Shown here one piece after another: positions 5,541-9,155 of a DNA stretch of 9,155 nucleotides. The stretch comes from Pseudomonadota bacterium. Its GTDB lineage: Bacteria > Pseudomonadota > Gammaproteobacteria > Acidithiobacillales > Acidithiobacillaceae. The notes beneath the pieces are model-generated. The model was not told the origin of the DNA. It saw only the letters and a program-made list of their open reading frames with translations, and searched no databases. Location of the stretch: NCBI GenBank assembly GCA_021827445.1, contig JAKAVW010000108.1:1-9155 (forward strand), read 5' to 3'. Positions within the stretch are counted from its first letter, which is position 1. Each line of letters begins with the position of its first letter. The translations under genes were made by a program, and so were the position numbers.

Positions 5541-6458
5541 ATGGAAAAGACATCTTTCAACTTACGTCATGTGCTACTAACGGCTTCTATGATTAACTGC
5601 CTTAGCTTCGCTGTCGCTACCAAAGCAGAAAAAGGTTGCATGGTATTTTACAAAAAACATGCAAACATATTGGGAAACCAGCCCGACGAACGCGGCCAAT
5701 CCCTCACCGAATTCGTTGTGGTGGCGGCCTTTGCACTCATTCCACTCTTTTTTCTGGTGATCTATACCGGCAAATGGAGTTTCACCCAATTACGCACGAT
5801 TGAGGCTGCGCGTTATGTGGCGTGGGAACGCACCGTATGGCGGGACCAGCCGCCACAGGGACGGGAATGGTTGGCCATCAAGAGCGACGCAGACCTGCGC
5901 AATGAGGCGACCGTGCGGTTTTTTGGCCCGCACAATGCGGGCTTATCGAATGCCAATACGGGGAGTGGGCAAAACGTGGATCCGATTCTGACCCGACATG
6001 ATGGACAGCCCCTGTTGCACGACCTCGCCAATATCCAGGTGGCCACCCACGAAGAGCCCATATCCACGGGCGTATCCATGAAGTTTTTAGGGACTCTCAT
6101 GAAACTGACCGACATCCCCCTGCGCATGACGGGACCGACGGTCGCCACTGTCTGGGTTCAACTGGAGGGGCTACCGGGATACGCCCACCTGCCCGACAAC
6201 CCGCTCGCTCGAGGACCGCAATTTGCGGCGCAGGCAGCCGTGCTCACGGATGCCTGGACCGCGAATGGTCCCGCCGAAGAAGTGCGCATCGTCAAAAAAC
6301 TCCTGCCCACCAGTTATCTGGATAACGGTGCGGTGAATACCGTCAAGTCCGTGGGCGGTTTTTTGTTCCCTGAGCTGAATCGCCTGGAGTTCGGGCATAT
6401 CGACCCCGAGGTGCAGTATGGCGATCGCCTTCAACCTTACCCCAGTGGAGGCAAATAG
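5541..6458 (+). CDS. tadE: TadE-like minor pseudopilin with extended N-terminus
   Basis: ATG 5541 follows AAAGAGGA (5526-5533) and gives 305 residues. A pseudopilin signature lies at residues 51-75: ERG|QSLTEF with Glu at mature position 5 and Phe at 6, followed by the hydrophobic helix VVVAAFALIPLFFLVIYTG. The motif RTIEAARYVAWERTVW just after it is typical of TadE-like proteins of this group. The remaining 200 residues are predicted periplasmic. TadE is a prepilin-peptidase substrate needed for Flp fibre assembly. The first 33 residues are unusual: they form a second, signal-peptide-like hydrophobic stretch (LRHVLLTASMINCLSFAVA) ahead of the prepilin leader. An internal ATG at 5640, with a weaker AAAAGG site, would give a conventional 19-residue leader and a 272-residue protein. 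The stop TAG is immediately followed by the next ATG. Confidence 0.82.
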   Translation: MEKTSFNLRHVLLTASMINCLSFAVATKAEKGCMVFYKKHANILGNQPDERGQSLTEFVVVAAFALIPLFFLVIYTGKWSFTQLRTIEAARYVAWERTVWRDQPPQGREWLAIKSDADLRNEATVRFFGPHNAGLSNANTGSGQNVDPILTRHDGQPLLHDLANIQVATHEEPISTGVSMKFLGTLMKLTDIPLRMTGPTVATVWVQLEGLPGYAHLPDNPLARGPQFAAQAAVLTDAWTANGPAEEVRIVKKLLPTSYLDNGAVNTVKSVGGFLFPELNRLEFGHIDPEVQYGDRLQPYPSGGK

Positions 6459-7133
6459 ATGAAGCTTCGAGCTAGCATGCTGTACGTGGCGTTTTTCCTC
6501 ACCGGCCCGGCTATTGCGGTCGCCGCCGACAATGCGCCGCTCCTGCCCGCCCCCGAAAATGCCGTCATGGAGCCCTTGTCCAGCCACCTCAAAGTCAATG
6601 GCGTGGATATGAGAGCCGTGCAATTCCATGTGGGTGCGGAGGAGGAGCGGCTGCGTTCCTATTTCGTAGAAGCCTGCGCGAAACTGGGAGGCTCCTACAC
6701 CGAAAATCTGCTCCGCAACGAGCATATTCAGGGCTGCATTACTCCGCCTTATTCTCTGACCAGTCAATGGCATATGGAAGGAGACTCGGCCTACGGTACG
6801 CTCACCAGTCTGCGCATGAATCAGAAAACCGAACGCAACGCCCTGCCCGACGATCTGCCCTTACCCGCCAATGCCCAGGTGCTTCAGGACGTGGAGAGCA
6901 GCGATGCTGGCGTCCGTGGACGGGTACTGCACGTGCGTGTCGATACACCAGCCGCCAACCTTCGCGCGTCACTGGACAAAGCATTGCTCGCACAACAATG
7001 GCAACCGGCACCGGCCATGCGTAACAACGGTTCCGTGATCTCCATGAATAAGGGCAATCGTCGGCTCGACGTCGTTATTGGCGAGGATGGTACCGGTAAA
7101 AGCCGCTTAGTCATCGTCCTGGATCAACGGTAG
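6459..7133 (+). CDS. Unrecognised secreted protein of the Tad operon
   Basis: The product has 224 residues, with ATG directly after the tadE stop and GGAGG at 6447-6451. A signal peptide is clear (residues 1-23, cleavage after AVAA), so the mature protein is periplasmic. I recognise no domain. The mature part contains two cysteines, Cys73 and Cys93, that could form a disulfide. Its two halves look alike: residues about 32-79 and 132-180 share a P-x-N-A start, a V-x-F/L-H-V strand and an L-R-x-x-(F/L) helix, suggesting an old duplication. The tight position between tadE and the mini-pilin gene points to a role in pilus assembly, perhaps as a chaperone or structural partner in the periplasm. 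This role is inferred from context only. Confidence 0.8.
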   Translation: MKLRASMLYVAFFLTGPAIAVAADNAPLLPAPENAVMEPLSSHLKVNGVDMRAVQFHVGAEEERLRSYFVEACAKLGGSYTENLLRNEHIQGCITPPYSLTSQWHMEGDSAYGTLTSLRMNQKTERNALPDDLPLPANAQVLQDVESSDAGVRGRVLHVRVDTPAANLRASLDKALLAQQWQPAPAMRNNGSVISMNKGNRRLDVVIGEDGTGKSRLVIVLDQR

Positions 7134-7144
7134 GGGGCACGTCC

Positions 7145-7312
7145 ATGAACGAAAAAGGCCAGTCCAGTATTGAGTACGCCATTGTTGCGGTCTTCGCGCT
7201 CGGGTTGCTGTTTATCGGCGACCCCAGTCCCATTGCCCAGATCATGGAGGCGCTGCGTAAATTTTCCAGCGATTTTTCCTGGGCTGCCTCCATCGCCACC
7301 CTGCCCTTCTGA
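7145..7312 (+). CDS. Small Flp-like prepilin (55 residues)
   Basis: ATG 7145 is preceded by GGGGG (7133-7137) and opens a 55-codon frame. The protein begins MNEKG|QSSIEY: a very short 5-residue leader with Lys, a Gly cleavage site, and Glu and Tyr at mature positions 5 and 6, exactly as in Flp pilins. A hydrophobic helix follows (about residues 11-24, YAIVAVFALGLLFI), then a 30-residue tail with two aromatic clusters (KFSSDFSW). It lies 11 bp after the unknown secreted protein and 9 bp before cpaB; its TGA overlaps the cpaB ribosome site. It is probably a minor pilin or pseudopilin, for instance priming assembly or capping the fibre. Its size makes it easy to miss in automated annotation. The prepilin signature is firm; the exact role is inferred. 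Confidence 0.88.
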   Translation: MNEKGQSSIEYAIVAVFALGLLFIGDPSPIAQIMEALRKFSSDFSWAASIATLPF

Positions 7313-7321
7313 GGAGTTCCC

Positions 7322-8383
7322 GTGTCGACCCCGATCAAACCCGAGTCCACACCACCGGTGCTGCAAAAGAAAAGCCGTGCGCTTACCGGCTGGATTTTGC
7401 TGGCCGTCGCCATTTTGGCAGGGCTGGGCGCGGCCTTCCTCGCCGTGCGGTCCCTGGATGCCCAAGAGTCAGCCCTGAAGCAGCGACTGCTCCGCGAGTT
7501 GACCTCCAAAAAGGAAAGCACCATTCCAGTGGTGGTGCCCATCGAAAATCTGCCTGCCAAGACGGTGCTTACCCTGTCCATGGTCGCGCGGCGCAACATT
7601 CCTGCAGATAGTGCGCCAGGCGGCGTCGTCATGGATACCGATTTCAATAAAATTGAGTACAAACGGTTACTTTTCCCTGCCGAGCGCGGTAAACCGCTAA
7701 CGCTCTCCATGTTCAGTTCCACGGAGAGCCCTGCGGACATTTTGGACAGCCAGCATATCGCGCTGACGATTTCCGTGAACTCCGAGAACTCCATGGACAA
7801 AATGCTCCGCCCGGGGGACCGCGTCGACATGTTGTGGATTACCCAAGCGGACGTCCGCGCCAATGCCGCCGCGAGCTCCATTATCAACGTGCAAATGACG
7901 CCCACAGCCCCGGAGGGTGCTTTAGTGCGCTTTTTGGGGCAAAACCTGAAAGTCATCGCCACCGGAAAGGATTTGTCCCCCAACGGGGGCAACAGCAGCG
8001 CCGAAGGCTATAGCACAATCACCCTCGAAGTCACGCCACTGCAAGCGCAAAAGATTCTGGTCGCGCAAAAGAGCGGAGAAATCCGTCTGGATTTGCGCGG
8101 CAATGACAAAAATGGCGCATGGCCCAAACGCACCGTGTCACTGCACGACATTATCGGCTATCCGCATGCGGCGGCGGGTGTGGAATATATTGCCGGCGGA
8201 TCTTCGGGCACCGGCGGCCCGAGCATCGCCCATGTGCAAACCGCGGGCACGTCGCAACCTTCAGCCAGCGCTACGGACAGTTCTGTCCCTGGCGGCAATG
8301 GCAACGCGCTGTCCGACCATGCGCCAGCCAGCCAAATGAAGTACTTGCCGTTCTCCTACGTCCCACCCTTGCCACAGCCCTGA
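7322..8383 (+). CDS. cpaB: RcpC/CpaB, Flp pilus periplasmic assembly protein
   Basis: GTG 7322 follows GAGGAG (7311-7316), which overlaps the preceding stop, and gives 353 residues. A cytoplasmic N-terminus is followed by one membrane helix at about residues 22-43. A SAF-type domain spans about 69-131, beginning VVVPIENLPAKTVLTLSMV and ending ERGKPLTLSMF. An RcpC-like domain (about 145-275) contains LRPGDRVDMLW and the conserved QAQKILVAQKSGEIRLDLRG segment. The protein is anchored in the inner membrane and works in the periplasm with the CpaC secretin, probably stabilising or gating it. The last 60 residues, rich in Gly, Ser, Thr, Ala and Pro and ending PPLPQP, look disordered and may be a flexible linker for the cell wall or the secretin. 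The stop is 16 bp before cpaC. Confidence 0.92.
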   Translation: MSTPIKPESTPPVLQKKSRALTGWILLAVAILAGLGAAFLAVRSLDAQESALKQRLLRELTSKKESTIPVVVPIENLPAKTVLTLSMVARRNIPADSAPGGVVMDTDFNKIEYKRLLFPAERGKPLTLSMFSSTESPADILDSQHIALTISVNSENSMDKMLRPGDRVDMLWITQADVRANAAASSIINVQMTPTAPEGALVRFLGQNLKVIATGKDLSPNGGNSSAEGYSTITLEVTPLQAQKILVAQKSGEIRLDLRGNDKNGAWPKRTVSLHDIIGYPHAAAGVEYIAGGSSGTGGPSIAHVQTAGTSQPSASATDSSVPGGNGNALSDHAPASQMKYLPFSYVPPLPQP

Positions 8384-8399
8384 CAGGAGATCGTTCACG

Positions 8400-9155
8400 A
8401 TGAAGATGATTAAAAAATCCCTGGCTGCGGCCATATTTACCTTGATGTTACCCGCCTTGGCCTGCGCCAAAGGCGACCTGGAATTGGATAACCAGTCGAG
8501 TATTTCCATGTACTCTGGCCAGGTAAAAATCATTCCGACGAATACCGTGAAACGGGTAGCCGTCGGCAATGGAAAAATCCTCAGTGTTACCCTCGTCGAT
8601 GGCAAAGAATTACTCTTGCTGGCTGAGGGTGCGGGCGAGACGAACCTGCATCTTTGGTACAAAAACGGGGAGGAAAGCGCCGCACGGGTGGTCATTGCGC
8701 CCAAGGATGTTGGACGCGCTGCCGAAGAGATTTCCAGCCTTCTCGGCAAGAACCCCAATACCCAAGTACGCGTCGTTGGCGACAAAGTCATTATTGATGG
8801 CAAGAATCTTTCTGAAGAGGATTTGAGCAGGATAGAAAAACTCAAAGCGGTCTATCAGAACGTGATAAACCTCGCGGAGAAAGAACCACTGAGAATGGAA
8901 AAGGTAGTCCTCCTGGATGTCAAAATCCTCAAAATGAAAAAAGACTTTTTCCGTAGCCTCGGGGTGAACTGGAATCAATCCATGGCTGGCCCACAGGCGG
9001 GTATTGTCGGCGACTTCAGCTCCAACCCCTATTTCCGCATGGGCGTACCGACGACCAACGGCACGGGGGGACCCTTGGCCAACTTCTCTTTCCCCAACTC
9101 AGGGCTACAGGATTTGCCCCTGAAGGTTGCCCCCTTCGCCACCAACTTTGGCATC
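8400..9155 (+). CDS. cpaC: RcpA/CpaC Flp pilus secretin, N-terminal part
   Basis: From ATG 8400 (AGGAG at 8385-8389; ATG 8406 is also possible) the frame is open for 252 codons to the window edge, about half of a typical CpaC. A signal peptide covers residues 1-23, ending ALACA; the cysteine at 22 is not in a convincing lipobox. Residues about 28-100 resemble the pilus N-terminal domain that precedes secretins: IIPTNTVKRVAVGNGKILSV, then LLLLAEGAGETNLHLW. Residues about 105-160 look like a BON-type small domain (VRVVGDKVIIDGKNLSEED). From about 165 the sequence PLRMEKVVLLDVKILKMKK, then FFRSLGVNW, begins the secretin part. The membrane-forming secretin core is outside the window. The protein forms the outer-membrane channel through which the Flp fibre emerges. 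Confidence 0.93.
   Translation, partial: MKMIKKSLAAAIFTLMLPALACAKGDLELDNQSSISMYSGQVKIIPTNTVKRVAVGNGKILSVTLVDGKELLLLAEGAGETNLHLWYKNGEESAARVVIAPKDVGRAAEEISSLLGKNPNTQVRVVGDKVIIDGKNLSEEDLSRIEKLKAVYQNVINLAEKEPLRMEKVVLLDVKILKMKKDFFRSLGVNWNQSMAGPQAGIVGDFSSNPYFRMGVPTTNGTGGPLANFSFPNSGLQDLPLKVAPFATNFGI

Noticed and set aside
6171..6773. Minus-strand 200-codon frame opposite tadE and the unknown secreted protein
   Set aside because: It crosses the junction of two well-supported plus-strand genes and encodes nothing recognisable.
7111..7992. Long minus-strand open frame (293 codons) opposite the mini-pilin and cpaB
   Set aside because: The plus strand here has two genes with clear family motifs and ribosome sites. 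The antisense product is a Ser/Arg-rich string with no domain and no ribosome site.
8261..8845. Minus-strand 194-codon frame opposite the cpaB end and cpaC start
   Set aside because: It spans a cpaB-cpaC junction with good signals on the plus strand; the translation is Ser/Arg-rich low complexity.
1..9155. tRNA genes, CRISPR arrays, insertion sequences or integrase genes
   Set aside because: No cloverleaf, spaced direct repeats, transposase motifs or terminal repeats flanking a gene were seen.

Overview
The window is part of a Tad (tight adherence)/Flp type IVc pilus locus from a Gram-negative bacterium. The secretin, the OmpA-family protein and the signal peptides indicate a diderm. Base composition is mixed: GC-moderate genes are separated by AT-rich intergenic stretches. 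The overall character suggests a gammaproteobacterium-like organism, perhaps an Acidithiobacillus relative; this is an impression from protein style and was not tested.

Layout. The left end (1-927, minus strand) holds the inner-membrane platform genes: tadB, then the first 26 codons of a tadC-like gene joined to it by an ATGA overlap. A 339-bp AT-rich divergent intergenic region (928-1266) follows, with a good sigma70-type promoter facing right. Next is a two-gene plus-strand unit: a LuxR-type HTH regulator (1267-1956) and a secreted DUF4892-OmpA protein (1962-3086). The coding frame of the OmpA protein appears to break near its C-terminus, and the lost tail continues in another frame to 3178. 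A clean intrinsic terminator (3208-3239) closes this unit.

After a second AT-rich regulatory region (3240-3519) comes the main plus-strand pilus operon: flp major prepilin (3520), tadG-like (3893), tadE-like (5541), an unrecognised secreted protein with two similar halves (6459), a 55-residue mini-prepilin (7145), rcpC/cpaB (7322) and the start of the rcpA/cpaC secretin (8400), which runs off the right edge. Two stacked stem-loops, including a 14-bp perfect inverted repeat, lie between flp and tadG. They probably set flp mRNA levels apart from the downstream genes.

How it works together. Flp, the mini-prepilin and TadE all carry G|x4-E[YF] prepilin-peptidase sites. They would be extracted from the inner membrane through the TadB/TadC platform and passed through the CpaC secretin with CpaB as periplasmic partner. 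TadG and the unknown periplasmic protein would be accessory assembly factors. The peptidoglycan-binding OmpA protein and the HTH regulator sit inside the locus and may connect the pilus to the envelope and to its control. The assembly ATPase (TadA/CpaF), the localisation ATPase (TadZ/CpaE) and the prepilin peptidase (TadV) are not in this window.
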